Shown: piece after piece, positions 45,039 through 53,373 of the stretch
Numbering within the stretch: position 1 is the first letter of the stretch
Layout of the letters: each line of letters begins with the position of its first letter
Source of the DNA: Streptosporangiaceae bacterium
GTDB lineage: Bacteria; Actinomycetota; Actinomycetes; Streptosporangiales; Streptosporangiaceae
DNA: 63,821 nt
NCBI GenBank assembly: GCA_019239975.1
Contig: JAFAZE010000161.1
Span: 1 to 63,821, forward strand
Direction: 5' to 3'
Made by a program: the position numbers and the translations under genes
Notes under the pieces: model-generated
What the model was told of the DNA's origin: nothing
The model's database searches: none
What the model saw: the letters and a program-made list of their open reading frames with translations, nothing else

Positions 45039-46169
45039 TCAGCCGTCAAGGGTGGCGCGCAGGCGCCCTGCGATCTGGTCCCAGCCCCAGTCTCGCTCCA
45101 CCCACGCCCGTCCCTTCTCCCCCATCGCCCGCGCCCTTCCCGGATCGGCGAGCAGCTCGGTGATCCTGGCGGCGATCGCGGGAACGTTCCGGCCCCGCAC
45201 GACGTAGCCCGATTCGCCGTCGAGTATGGCGTCCGGCGCGCCGCCCGAGTCGCCCCCGACCACGGGCAGCCCGGCGGCGGATGCCTCCAGGTAGACGATG
45301 CCGAGGCCCTCGACGTCGAGGCCGCCGCGGCGGGTGCGGCAGGGCATGGCGAAGACATCGCCGGCGGCGTAGTGGGCGGACAGCTCCGGCCCCGGCACCG
45401 GGCCGGTGAACGTGACCGAGTCGGCCACGCCCGTGTGCGCGGCAAGGCGCCGCAGGCTGCCGGCGTACGGCCCGTCGCCGACGATCAGCAGCGCCGCGCC
45501 GGGGACCTTGGCGCGAACCTCCGGCCAGGCGCGGATGAGCGTGTCCTGCCCCTTGCGCCGCACCAGGCGGGAGACGCAGATCACGACGGGGCACCCGGCC
45601 AGCCCGAGCCGCCGCCTGACCGCGTCGCCGTCGCCGGGCGCGGCGCGGAACGCGCTCGCGTCGACGCCCGGGGCGAGCCGTACCATACGGGCCGCGGCGT
45701 CCCGGGACAGCGCCCGGGCCAGCCGGACCCTGAAGTACTCGCCCAGGTACGTGACCACGTCGACGGAGTCGCCGATCTGGTGCAGCAGTGACCGCGCGCC
45801 CGGCAGCGCGGCCCACCCGGCCTCATGCCCGTGGGTCAGGGCGACGGCACGGGTCACGCCTGCCCTGCGCAGCGCCGGGGCGAGCAGTCCGAGCGGCGCG
45901 GCCGCGCCGAACAGAACGGCCTCGCAGGACCGGTCCCGTGCGAGGCCGGCGGCCCGCCGGGTGACGGTGGGCACGGGGAGCATCAGCGAGGTCGGATGCC
46001 GCACGACCTCGAACGGCTGCCGCGCGTCGAACCGCGCCGCGCCCTCCCATGCTGGCGCGTACACGGTGACATGATCCGGGGGCAGCCGGAGGGCCAGCGC
46101 GTGCACGAACGACTGGATGCCGCCTTGGCGGGGCGGGAAGTCGTTGCTGACGATCAGCGTCCGGCGCAT
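45039..46169 (-). CDS. pimB: GT4-family glycosyltransferase (PimB-like mannosyltransferase)
   Basis: A 376-residue GT-B enzyme: VSNDFPPRQGGIQSFVHALA at the start, GHEAGW, VSRLVRRKGQDTLIRAW (nucleotide-sugar domain), LIVGDGPYAGSL and the E-x7-E-like EGLGIVYLEASAAGLPVV. Orthologues add the second mannose to phosphatidylinositol mannoside. The position next to fadD15 and the NlpC/P60 gene supports PimB' identity, but substrate is inferred. Convergent with fadD15. Confidence 0.92.
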   Translation of the reverse strand: MRRTLIVSNDFPPRQGGIQSFVHALALRLPPDHVTVYAPAWEGAARFDARQPFEVVRHPTSLMLPVPTVTRRAAGLARDRSCEAVLFGAAAPLGLLAPALRRAGVTRAVALTHGHEAGWAALPGARSLLHQIGDSVDVVTYLGEYFRVRLARALSRDAAARMVRLAPGVDASAFRAAPGDGDAVRRRLGLAGCPVVICVSRLVRRKGQDTLIRAWPEVRAKVPGAALLIVGDGPYAGSLRRLAAHTGVADSVTFTGPVPGPELSAHYAAGDVFAMPCRTRRGGLDVEGLGIVYLEASAAGLPVVGGDSGGAPDAILDGESGYVVRGRNVPAIAARITELLADPGRARAMGEKGRAWVERDWGWDQIAGRLRATLDG

Positions 46170-46230
46170 GGCGCCCCCGAGTATACGAGGGGCGCCGTGC
46201 CGGCCGGCGCCGAAGTCACCTGAGCAGGTG

Positions 46231-47316
46231 TTACACGCGCGCGGCGCCGTCGAAGTTCGCCTGGAACCAGGAGTTGCTGAACGGAACCTTCTCGACGTTC
46301 ACCCCGGGATGCGGCGCATCGACGACCATCCCGTTACCCACGTACATGCCGACGTGGCCTTCGCCGTTGAAGTACAGCAGGTCGCCGGGCCGGATCTCCG
46401 ACTCCGGGATGTGCGGCAGCGTCGCCCACTGCTCGTAGGTCGTGCGCGGAATCGATACTCCCGCGTATGCCCACGCCGCCTGCATCAGCCCGGAGCAGTC
46501 GAACCCGCTCTGGCACGGCCCCTCCGCGCCGTACACGTAGGCGCAGCCGATCTGTGCTTCGGCGAAAGCGACGGCCTTCCCCGCCTGGCTGGACGCCGGC
46601 ACCGGGGTGCCGCCTCCGCCACCGCCACCGCCACCGCCGGTGCCAGTCCCACCACCACCGCCGCCCCCGCCGCCGAGGGTGCTCACCTGCTGTTGCTGCT
46701 GCTGGGTGAGGCTGTCGAGCGTGGCCTTCTCGTTCGCGAGCAGCTTGCCGATCGAGTTCTTCACCTGCCCACGCTGCGCGGCGAGCTGGGAGATGGCGTA
46801 CGTGGTCCGCTGCTGGTCCTGCTGCACGGAGTTGAGCTGCTGAGCGGCGGCGAGGAAGACCTGGGTCTCCTGGTTGCGGCTGCCGGCCAGCTGGAGCAGC
46901 ATCGACGCCTGGTTGAGCACCGTCGCCGGGCTGTTCGTGGTCAGCAGGCCCGCCAGCGAGGTCTGCCCGGCATTCTCGTATGACGCGGCGGCGATCTGCG
47001 CCACCTTCGTCCGGGCGGCGGCGAAGTGCGCCTGGTCGCGCGCGACTTCCTTGTCCACCTGGCGCAGCCTGGCGCGAGCCGCGGTGAGCTCCTCGGCCAC
47101 CTGGTCGTACTGCTGGACAGCCCGGTTGAACTTGGTGGTGAGGAGATTGACCTTCGCCTGCACCTGGTTGATGGTTGGCTGGGGCGCGGCGGCCACTCGC
47201 GTGACCCCGGTGTAGGCGGCGAGACCGCCGACCAGAAGAAGCCCAGCGAAGGCCGCGAGAACGCGGCGAACCCCCGACACGTGTGTCACGAGTCGCGTAC
47301 GCACTGTGCCTGCCAC
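46231..47316 (-). CDS. Secreted NlpC/P60 peptidoglycan endopeptidase with coiled-coil
   Basis: A signal peptide (VLAAFAGLLLVGGLAAY) is followed by a long coiled coil (residues ~50-235). A low-complexity linker with two Gly runs and a central Thr/Gly comes next, then a C-terminal NlpC/P60 domain: the nucleophile in FDCSGLMQAAW and His in GHVGMYVG. It should cleave D-Glu-mDAP bonds in peptide stems, like the Rip proteins. GTG 47316 is chosen for the AAAGGGAGC upstream; ATG 47382 would add 22 residues and start inside a palindrome. Confidence 0.92.
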   Translation of the reverse strand: MAGTVRTRLVTHVSGVRRVLAAFAGLLLVGGLAAYTGVTRVAAAPQPTINQVQAKVNLLTTKFNRAVQQYDQVAEELTAARARLRQVDKEVARDQAHFAAARTKVAQIAAASYENAGQTSLAGLLTTNSPATVLNQASMLLQLAGSRNQETQVFLAAAQQLNSVQQDQQRTTYAISQLAAQRGQVKNSIGKLLANEKATLDSLTQQQQQQVSTLGGGGGGGGGTGTGGGGGGGGGGTPVPASSQAGKAVAFAEAQIGCAYVYGAEGPCQSGFDCSGLMQAAWAYAGVSIPRTTYEQWATLPHIPESEIRPGDLLYFNGEGHVGMYVGNGMVVDAPHPGVNVEKVPFSNSWFQANFDGAARV

Positions 47317-47373
47317 GCTCCCTTTCTCCCGCGCTCCGCCGGCAGATGCGAATCCCGGCGACCGCCGACCGCC

Positions 47374-47390
47374 GTTACCCATGTGGTAAC
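47374..47390. promoter_or_regulatory. Palindrome upstream of the NlpC/P60 gene
   Basis: GTTACC-CATGT-GGTAAC, perfect six-base arms, 58 bases upstream of the preferred GTG start. It may be an operator for a cell wall or developmental regulator (inference). Confidence 0.4.
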
Positions 47391-47524
47391 TACTAAGCGG
47401 TACGGCTTGAAGCTGTGGTTAGGTTAGTGAGTTATCGCAGGCCGATTCAACCGATTCGCCTAATCTGGACAGAATCATTACGATCGCTCCGTTCACCGGC
47501 GGCGGGCTGGGGTTTCCGCTATAC

Positions 47525-47716
47525 TCACGAGGCTTTGGCCTGCGGCCGGGAGTACCGCAACGGCGGAATCATGGCCGCGTTCGCGAGCACCGTCAGCGCT
47601 CGCCGCTCGGCGACATCCAGCGATGCCCGGTGCCGCGGCTCGCCAATGAGAACCGCCACGGCGCAGTCCCCGCACGCGATGCCGCGCATGTCGCAGCGGT
47701 CACAATCGATGACCAT
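47525..47716 (-). CDS. Small Cys-rich conserved actinobacterial protein
   Basis: A 63-residue protein beginning MVIDCDRCDMRGIACGDC, with two CxxC pairs that could bind zinc or an iron-sulfur cluster. The helical remainder is AERRALTVLANAAMIPPL. Similar short proteins occur beside the NlpC/P60 gene in other actinobacteria, from memory. The ATG at 47716 has GGAGGG upstream, better than an earlier Met. Function unknown. Confidence 0.8.
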   Translation of the reverse strand: MVIDCDRCDMRGIACGDCAVAVLIGEPRHRASLDVAERRALTVLANAAMIPPLRYSRPQAKAS

Positions 47717-47829
47717 GCCGCCCTCCATTTCTTTTCGTAATGGGCAGGACACACGTTAGGACCGCCCACCGACATTCCGGCGCGGAGCGGGCAGCAGGCC
47801 AAGTTTGCAGCTTTCAGAAACAGAGCCGG

Positions 47830-47920
47830 GCGGGCGTGACGGGCATGCGGAGTCGCTGGGGGCGCGGGCGCGACGGGCATGCGGAGTCGCTGGGGGCGCG
47901 GGCGTGGCGGGCATGCGGGT
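47830..47920. repeat. 34-bp tandem repeat upstream of the DnaQ-like gene
   Basis: GGGCATGCGGAGTCGCTGGG plus GGCGCGGGCGYGRC occurs twice exactly in register (47841-47874 and 47875-47908), with partial units on both sides. It precedes the exonuclease start by ~90 bases. Confidence 0.85.
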
Positions 47921-48011
47921 GGCTGAGGGTGTCAGTGGTGTGGGGGCGGGGGCGGGAGTCCTGGAGGGCGCCCCCAGAATGACAGTGCCCCGTCTTACCG
48001 TGGTCAGCGTG

Positions 48012-48764
48012 ATGAACGCGAATCCGGCAGGCCGGCTCCCAGGCGTATCCCGCATTCCGCTCGCCGAGCTGGATTTCGCGGTCGTCGATCTGGAAACGAC
48101 CGGCTGGTCGCCGGGCGAGTCGGGCATCACCGAGATAGGAGCGGTCCGGGTGCGCGGCGGCAGGGTGCTCGCCGAGTTCGCCACGCTGGTCAACCCCGGC
48201 GCGCCGCTGCCTCCGGGTATCGAGGAGCTGACCGGGATCACCGACCAGATGCTCGCCTTCGCCCCGCCCGTGGCGGCGGTGCTGCCCGGACTGCTGAGCT
48301 TCGCCGAGGGCTGCGTGCTCACCGCGCACAACGCGCCGTTCGACCTCGGGTTCCTCCTCGCCGCCTGCGGTGACTGCGGCCTGCGGTGGCCGGACTTCCC
48401 CGTGGTCGACACGGTCACGCTGGCACGGCACCTGCTCGGTGCCGACGAGGTACCCGATCGCAAGCTGGGCACTTTGGCCGGGTTCTTCGGCGCCCAGGTG
48501 CTGCCGCGTCACCGGGCCCTGGCGGACGCGCGTGCCACCGCGGCCGTGCTCAGCTCCCTGCTCGGACGGCTCGCCGACCGCGGCATCCGGACCCTCGGCG
48601 AGCTGACGGCGTGGCTCGAGGCGCAGGAGGCTGCCGCCGCGGCGGCAGCCGCGCAAGCAGAAGCGGCGGAAGCCGCCGCGGCGGCGGCGGCGGGAGCCAC
48701 CGGAGAAGGAGAAGAGACGGTCGCGGCGGGAGAAGCAGCAGGAGCGGCCGGGGCGATAGGGTAA
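48012..48764 (+). CDS. DnaQ-like DEDDh 3'-5' exonuclease
   Basis: The exonuclease core shows ExoI FAVVDLETTGWSPG, ExoII TAHNAPFDLGFL and ExoIII HRALADARATA, with all DEDDh acids present. It resembles the exonuclease part of the mycobacterial Rv2191 protein but lacks the UvrC-type nuclease domain. After ~residue 180 it ends in an Ala/Glu-rich low-complexity tail of ~45 residues. The start is unclear: ATG 48012, GTG 48009 and ATG 47979 are possible. It may proofread or degrade single strands in repair. Confidence 0.87.
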   Translation: MNANPAGRLPGVSRIPLAELDFAVVDLETTGWSPGESGITEIGAVRVRGGRVLAEFATLVNPGAPLPPGIEELTGITDQMLAFAPPVAAVLPGLLSFAEGCVLTAHNAPFDLGFLLAACGDCGLRWPDFPVVDTVTLARHLLGADEVPDRKLGTLAGFFGAQVLPRHRALADARATAAVLSSLLGRLADRGIRTLGELTAWLEAQEAAAAAAAAQAEAAEAAAAAAAGATGEGEETVAAGEAAGAAGAIG

Positions 48765-48831
48765 GGCCCGGTACGGGGACCAGCCGGTACCGAAGATCAG
48801 CCGGTACCCAGAGATCACCGGGAGGCAGCGA

Positions 48832-49116
48832 GTGGTCACCGCCATCGTCCTGATCAAGGCCGAGATCCAGCGCATCCCGGACGTCGCGGAGACCATAGCG
48901 CAGATCCGCGAGGTCAGCGAGGTGTACTCGGTGACGGGCGAGTTCGACCTGGTGGCGATGGTCCGCGTCCGCGGCCACGAGGAGCTCGCAGACGTGATCC
49001 CCGGCGGGCTGAACAAGGTGCCCGGCGTCATCCATACCGAGACGCACATCGCGTTCCGTACCTACACCCGCCACGACCTCGAAGCAGCCTTCTCGCTCGG
49101 CCTGTCCGGCGCCTGA
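48832..49116 (+). CDS. Stand-alone Lrp/AsnC ligand-binding (RAM) domain protein
   Basis: A 94-residue protein made only of the RAM domain (AIVLIKAEIQRIPDVAETIA, VYSVTGEFDLVAMVRV, VPGVIHTETHIAF), with no helix-turn-helix. Such proteins bind amino acids and can interact with full-length Lrp regulators. GTG start with GGGAGG upstream. Convergent with trpD; a regulatory link to tryptophan synthesis is possible but not shown. Confidence 0.9.
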   Translation: MVTAIVLIKAEIQRIPDVAETIAQIREVSEVYSVTGEFDLVAMVRVRGHEELADVIPGGLNKVPGVIHTETHIAFRTYTRHDLEAAFSLGLSGA

Positions 49117-49147
49117 GGGGACCTGTCCTTGGGCGGGAGCGGCGGGG

Positions 49148-50200
49148 TCAGGAGCTGGCGGCGAGGCGCTGGGAGGCGTCGGCCCAGCGGGACAGCAGGG
49201 AGCCGGCGGCGCCGGAGTCGACTGCTTCCGCGGCTCGCTTGAGGCCGGCGGAGAGCGCCGGGGCCAGGGCGTCGGGGCCGGGAACACCCTCGCTCGCGGC
49301 CAGCGCGGCCGCCGCGTTCAGCAGGACTATGTCACGTACCGGGCCGGCCTCGCCGGACAGCACCGAACGCGCGACCGACGCGTTGTAATCCGCGTCGCCG
49401 CCACGCAGGTCACCGGCCTCGGCGCGGGGCACGCCCAGCGACAGCGGGTCCAGCGTCGCCTGCGACACGGAGCCGCCGGAGACCACCCAGACCGAGGACG
49501 GCGCGGTCGTGGTCAGCTCGTCGAGGCCGTCGCCGCCGTGGAACACCAGCGCTGACGATCCGCGGGCCGCGAGCACGCCGGCCAGCACCGCGCCCATCCG
49601 CGGGTCGAACACCCCGACCGCCTGCGCCGAGGGGCGCGCCGGGTTCGTCACCGGGCCGAGGAAGTTGAACACGGTCGGCACGCCGAGCTCACGGCGCGGC
49701 ACGGCGGTGTGCCGGAACGCCGGATGGTACAGCGGCGCGAAGAGGAAGGCAACACCGATCTCGTCGGCGAGCGTGACCGACGCGGCGGGGGGCAGCGTGA
49801 TCGCCACGCCCAGCGCCTCCAGCACGTCGGCCGCCCCGCACGCCGAGGACGCCGCCCGGTTGCCGTGCTTGACCATCCGGGCGCCCGCGGCGGCCGCCAC
49901 GATCGTCGCCATCGTCGACACGTTCACCGTGTGCGCGCCGTCGCCGCCGGTCCCGACGAGGTCGGTGACCTCCCCGGGGATCAGGATCGGAGTCGCGTGC
50001 GACAGCATCGCCCTGGCGAGGCCCGCCACCTCCTCCGGGGTCTCCCCCTTGACCCGCAGCGCCACGCCGAAGCCGGCGATCTGCGCCGGCGTCGCCGCCC
50101 CCTCCATGATCTCGTTCATCGCCCAGGCGGTCTCGTCCGCGGTGAGCGACTCACCGCGGATCAGCGCGCCGATCAGCGCGGGCCAGCTGAGCGTTTCCAT
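49148..50200 (-). CDS. trpD: Anthranilate phosphoribosyltransferase
   Basis: TrpD joins anthranilate with PRPP in tryptophan synthesis. The 350 residues show the PRPP loop LVGTGGDGAHTVNVST, KHGNRAASSACG for anthranilate and FLFAPLYHPAFRH with NFLGPVTNPARP. It stands apart from other trp genes, as in other actinobacteria next to the qcr cluster. ATG at 50200. A receiver-like gene lies 32 bases upstream and may be co-transcribed. Confidence 0.95.
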   Translation of the reverse strand: METLSWPALIGALIRGESLTADETAWAMNEIMEGAATPAQIAGFGVALRVKGETPEEVAGLARAMLSHATPILIPGEVTDLVGTGGDGAHTVNVSTMATIVAAAAGARMVKHGNRAASSACGAADVLEALGVAITLPPAASVTLADEIGVAFLFAPLYHPAFRHTAVPRRELGVPTVFNFLGPVTNPARPSAQAVGVFDPRMGAVLAGVLAARGSSALVFHGGDGLDELTTTAPSSVWVVSGGSVSQATLDPLSLGVPRAEAGDLRGGDADYNASVARSVLSGEAGPVRDIVLLNAAAALAASEGVPGPDALAPALSAGLKRAAEAVDSGAAGSLLSRWADASQRLAASS

Positions 50201-50231
50201 GTCGGCCCCAGGGAGGTAGTAGGTGCGGACG

Positions 50232-50624
50232 TCAGCGTGGTGCGATGGCGGCGCGGGCGCGCATCAGCCCGGCCAGCTCCCTGGCCAGGGCCACCGGATC
50301 GATGGGATGGCTGGTCACGGCGTCGGCGCGGGACCAGGTGGCGAGCCAGCCGTCGTCGGCGCGGCCGATCACCAGCAGCACCGGAGGGCACTGGTAGATC
50401 TCGTCCTTCGCCTGCCGGCAGATGCCGATCCCGCCGGCGGGCTGCGCCTCGCCGTCGAGCACCATGACGTCGACGCCACCGGAGTCGAGCAGCCGGAACA
50501 GCGCGGGCTCGGTGGCCACCTCGACGACCTCCGCCTCCGGCACGTCCGGGGCTGGCCGGCGCCCGATCGCGAGCCTGATCTCCGCCCGCGTATCGGCGTC
50601 GTGACTGTACACAACGACCTTCAT
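50232..50624 (-). CDS. Atypical response-regulator receiver protein
   Basis: A 130-residue receiver-only protein. VVVYSHDADTRAEIRLAIG and the Asp in VMVLDGEAQPAGG are in the places of the acid pocket and phosphoacceptor. DEIYQCPPVLLVIGRADDGWLA follows, but the conserved Lys near the end is not obvious, and TSHPIDPVALARELAGLM ends the domain. It resembles a conserved actinobacterial protein beside ctaE. No output domain; role unknown. ATG at 50624, divergent from ctaE. Confidence 0.82.
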   Translation of the reverse strand: MKVVVYSHDADTRAEIRLAIGRRPAPDVPEAEVVEVATEPALFRLLDSGGVDVMVLDGEAQPAGGIGICRQAKDEIYQCPPVLLVIGRADDGWLATWSRADAVTSHPIDPVALARELAGLMRARAAIAPR

Positions 50625-50654
50625 GGCACTGAATCCTACTGACACGCCGCACCA

Positions 50655-50765
50655 GGGTGGGGAGGGCCGGCCGCGGCGAGACGGGAGAGGAAGTCGCACG
50701 CGGGACGGGAGGGGGTTGTCGCAGGCAAGCCAAGGCCGGCCGCGGCGAGATGGGAGCGGATTGTT
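50655..50765. repeat. Duplicated GC-rich repeat between receiver gene and ctaE
   Basis: GGCCGGCCGCGGCGAGAYGG GAG occurs at ~50667 and ~50732, with the motif CGGGACGGGAGG between them. It fills most of the 190-base divergent region before ctaE. No other gene is present. Confidence 0.6.
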
Positions 50766-50815
50766 GCACTCAACATGGGGGGTCGGCTGCGCATCACCTA
50801 CAGGGTGTCGTAATA

Positions 50816-51466
50816 ATGGCCATCGTGGCGACTGCATCCGCGACCGAGACGGTACCTCGCACCCCGGCCAGCCGGCCGAATCTGGTCAGCGTGGGCACCA
50901 TTATCTGGCTGTCCAGCGAGCTGATGTTCTTCGCCGCGCTGTTCGCGATGTATTTCACGATCCGCTCGGTGGACAAGGGGCAGGGACTGCACTGGCCGGG
51001 AGCGGACCTGGATATCGCGCTCGGCTCGGTGAACACGACCGTGCTGCTGCTGTCCAGCGTGACCTGCCAGATGGGCGTGTTCGCGGTCGAGCGCGGCCAG
51101 ATCAGGCGCACCGGGTCCATCTTCAGGCCCATGCAGTGGGGCCTGCGTGAGTGGTATGTGCTGTCGTTCCTGATGGGGCTCTACTTTGTCCTGGGGCAGG
51201 GATACGAGTACCTGGACCTGATCAGGAAGCAGGGTCTCACGCTCAGCTCCTCCAACTACGGCTCGGTGTTCTACCTGACCACCGGGTTCCACGGCCTGCA
51301 CGTGACCGGCGGCCTGATCGCGTTCATCTTCCTGCTCGGGCGCACGTTCGCAGCCCGGCGCTTCACCCGCGAGCAGCAGGTCAGCGCGATCGTCGTGTCG
51401 TACTACTGGCACTTCGTCGACGTCGTCTGGATCGGGCTGTTCACCACCATCTACCTCATCCACTAA
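50816..51466 (+). CDS. ctaE: Cytochrome c oxidase subunit III
   Basis: Subunit III of the aa3-type oxidase, 216 residues with five membrane helices. IIWLSSELMFFAALFAMYFTIR, GVFAVERGQIRR, FHGLHVTGGLIAFIFL and YYWHFVDVVWIGLFTTIYL match the family, including the Glu and His residues near the lipid-binding cleft. It is the first gene of ctaE-qcrC-qcrA-qcrB, the arrangement of actinobacteria that build a III-IV supercomplex. Starts ATG 50816. Confidence 0.96.
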   Translation: MAIVATASATETVPRTPASRPNLVSVGTIIWLSSELMFFAALFAMYFTIRSVDKGQGLHWPGADLDIALGSVNTTVLLLSSVTCQMGVFAVERGQIRRTGSIFRPMQWGLREWYVLSFLMGLYFVLGQGYEYLDLIRKQGLTLSSSNYGSVFYLTTGFHGLHVTGGLIAFIFLLGRTFAARRFTREQQVSAIVVSYYWHFVDVVWIGLFTTIYLIH

Positions 51467-51481
51467 GCAGGGGAACACCGA

Positions 51482-52303
51482 GTGAGCTGGATCATCGCCC
51501 GGCGAAGGCACCCGGCCGCGGGGTACGCGGCCATCGCGGGGCTGCTCGTCGTGGTAGCCGTGGGTTACGGCGCGCTTACCGGCTTCGGGAGCGGCGCGTC
51601 GGCGTCGGCGCCCGCGCAGAACGCCACCGACATCGCGCAGGGCAGGAGTCTGTTCCTCGACAACTGCTCCTCGTGCCACGGGCTGGAGGCGCAGGGCACG
51701 CCGCAGGCGCCGTCCCTGATCGGCGCCGGTGCCGCCGCCGTCGACTTCCAGATGTCGACCGGCCGGATGCCCGCCAAGGAGCAGGGCCCGCAGAACGACC
51801 GGAAGCCGGTGACGTTCACCCAGCAGCAGATCTACGACATCGCCGGTTATATCGCGTCGCTGGCCCCGGGGCCGCAGATCCCGTCCGCATCCGAGGTGTC
51901 CACGGCGGGTGCGGACGCCGCGCTCGGCTCGCAGCTGTTCAGCACGAACTGCACGCAGTGCCACGGCTTCGCCGGCGCGGGCGGCGCGCTGACCTACGGC
52001 AAGGACGCGCCGCCGCTGACCGCGTCGACCCCGACGCAGATCTACGAGGCGATGCTGACCGGGCCGGAGGCCATGCCGGTGTTCGGCGACGGCACGCTCA
52101 CGCCCTCGGACAAACGGGACATCATCGCGTACATCACGCAGACCCGGGGGGAGACCAACCCGGGCGGGTTCTCCCTCGGCCGGACCGGACCGGTCACTGA
52201 GGGCCTGGTGATCTGGCTCGGCGGCCTGGGCTTCCTGGTGCTGATCGCGATGTGGATCACCGCCAAGCGACGCGACACGAGAGTGGATTTGGACGAGTCA
52301 TGA
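51482..52303 (+). CDS. qcrC: Cytochrome bc1 complex diheme cytochrome c subunit
   Basis: A 273-residue diheme cytochrome cc. An N-terminal membrane anchor (IAGLLVVVAVGYGAL) is followed by two c-type domains with CSSCH (~residue 62) and CTQCH (~residue 158), each with a distal Met (TGRMP and EAMPVFG). A C-terminal membrane helix (LGGLGFLVLIAMWI) completes it. It hands electrons directly to the oxidase in the absence of a soluble cytochrome c. GTG start; the stop overlaps qcrA as ATGA. Confidence 0.96.
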   Translation: MSWIIARRRHPAAGYAAIAGLLVVVAVGYGALTGFGSGASASAPAQNATDIAQGRSLFLDNCSSCHGLEAQGTPQAPSLIGAGAAAVDFQMSTGRMPAKEQGPQNDRKPVTFTQQQIYDIAGYIASLAPGPQIPSASEVSTAGADAALGSQLFSTNCTQCHGFAGAGGALTYGKDAPPLTASTPTQIYEAMLTGPEAMPVFGDGTLTPSDKRDIIAYITQTRGETNPGGFSLGRTGPVTEGLVIWLGGLGFLVLIAMWITAKRRDTRVDLDES

Positions 52304-53373
52304 GCGACGAAGTTCCCGAGGGCGAGCAGTCGCCCGCACGCCCGCACAGGGTGATCGGCACCCCGCTGCCCGTGCCCTCCTCGGTCGACGTGGCGGAGAG
52401 GGAAAGCGACAGCGCCGCGACCGGCCGCGAGAAGATGCCGGCCGATCCGGCCGATCCGGTTTCCGCCAAGCGTGCCGAACGGATAGTGGCCGCGTGTTTC
52501 ATCGTCGCCTTCATCGCCGGCATCGGGTTCATCGCCGCGTATGTAGGACTCGAGGTCGGCCCGCTCGACGCCGTACTGCGGTCGAACCTCGCGCTTGGGC
52601 TTTCGCTGTCGGTGGCGCTGACCGCGCTCGGCCTCGGGTCGCTGCTCTGGGTCCGGCGGGTGATGCCCAACGTCGAGACGGCCGAACAGCGGCATCCCAT
52701 GCGTTCCCCGAGCAAGGATCGCGAGGCCTTCCAGGAATACTTCGCCGAAGCCACGGAGACCAGCCAGTTCGTCAAGCGCCCGCTGCTGCGGCGCACGCTG
52801 ATGCTAGCCACGCTGCCGCTGGCCGCGATCCCGATCGTCGTGCTGCGCGACCTGGGCCCGCTGCCGGGCACCTCGCTGCGGTACACCGTGTGGAAGCGCG
52901 GCACGCGGGCCGTGGTGTACGGCACGAACAGGCCGCTCACCCCCGCCGAGTTCAACACGCCGGGCAGCATGATCACGGTGATACCCGAGGGTTATGAGGA
53001 CGACCAGGACGCGCTCGCGAAGGCCGGCGTGATCCTGATCAAGTTCGCGCCCGGCGAGCTGCACATCCCGACGAATTACAACGGCGGGACGCTGGTGAGC
53101 ACGATGAACTGGACGGTGGACAACATCGTCGCCTACTCCAAGATCTGCACGCACGTCGGCTGCCCGGTCGCGCTGTACGAGCAGACGACGCACCACATCC
53201 TGTGCCCCTGCCACCAGTCCACGTTCGACGCCGCCAACGGCGCGAACGTGATCTTCGGCCCCGCGGCGCGGGCGCTGCCGCAGCTGCCGCTGACGCTGAA
53301 CTCGCAGGGGCAGCTGGTCGCCGCGAGCGACTTCACCCAGCCCGTCGGCCCGAGCTTCTGGGAGCGAGGATGA
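52300..53373 (+). CDS. qcrA: Rieske iron-sulfur subunit of the cytochrome bc1 complex
   Basis: The 357-residue actinobacterial Rieske protein has a charged N-terminal tail, three membrane helices (AACFIVAFIAGIGFIAAYVG, LALGLSLSVALTALGLGSLLW, and a third near LATLPLAAIPIVVL). The C-terminal Rieske domain has CTHVGC (~residue 286) and CPCHQS (~residue 305), ligands of the 2Fe-2S cluster. It overlaps qcrC and qcrB by four bases each. Confidence 0.96.
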   Translation: MSDEVPEGEQSPARPHRVIGTPLPVPSSVDVAERESDSAATGREKMPADPADPVSAKRAERIVAACFIVAFIAGIGFIAAYVGLEVGPLDAVLRSNLALGLSLSVALTALGLGSLLWVRRVMPNVETAEQRHPMRSPSKDREAFQEYFAEATETSQFVKRPLLRRTLMLATLPLAAIPIVVLRDLGPLPGTSLRYTVWKRGTRAVVYGTNRPLTPAEFNTPGSMITVIPEGYEDDQDALAKAGVILIKFAPGELHIPTNYNGGTLVSTMNWTVDNIVAYSKICTHVGCPVALYEQTTHHILCPCHQSTFDAANGANVIFGPAARALPQLPLTLNSQGQLVAASDFTQPVGPSFWERG

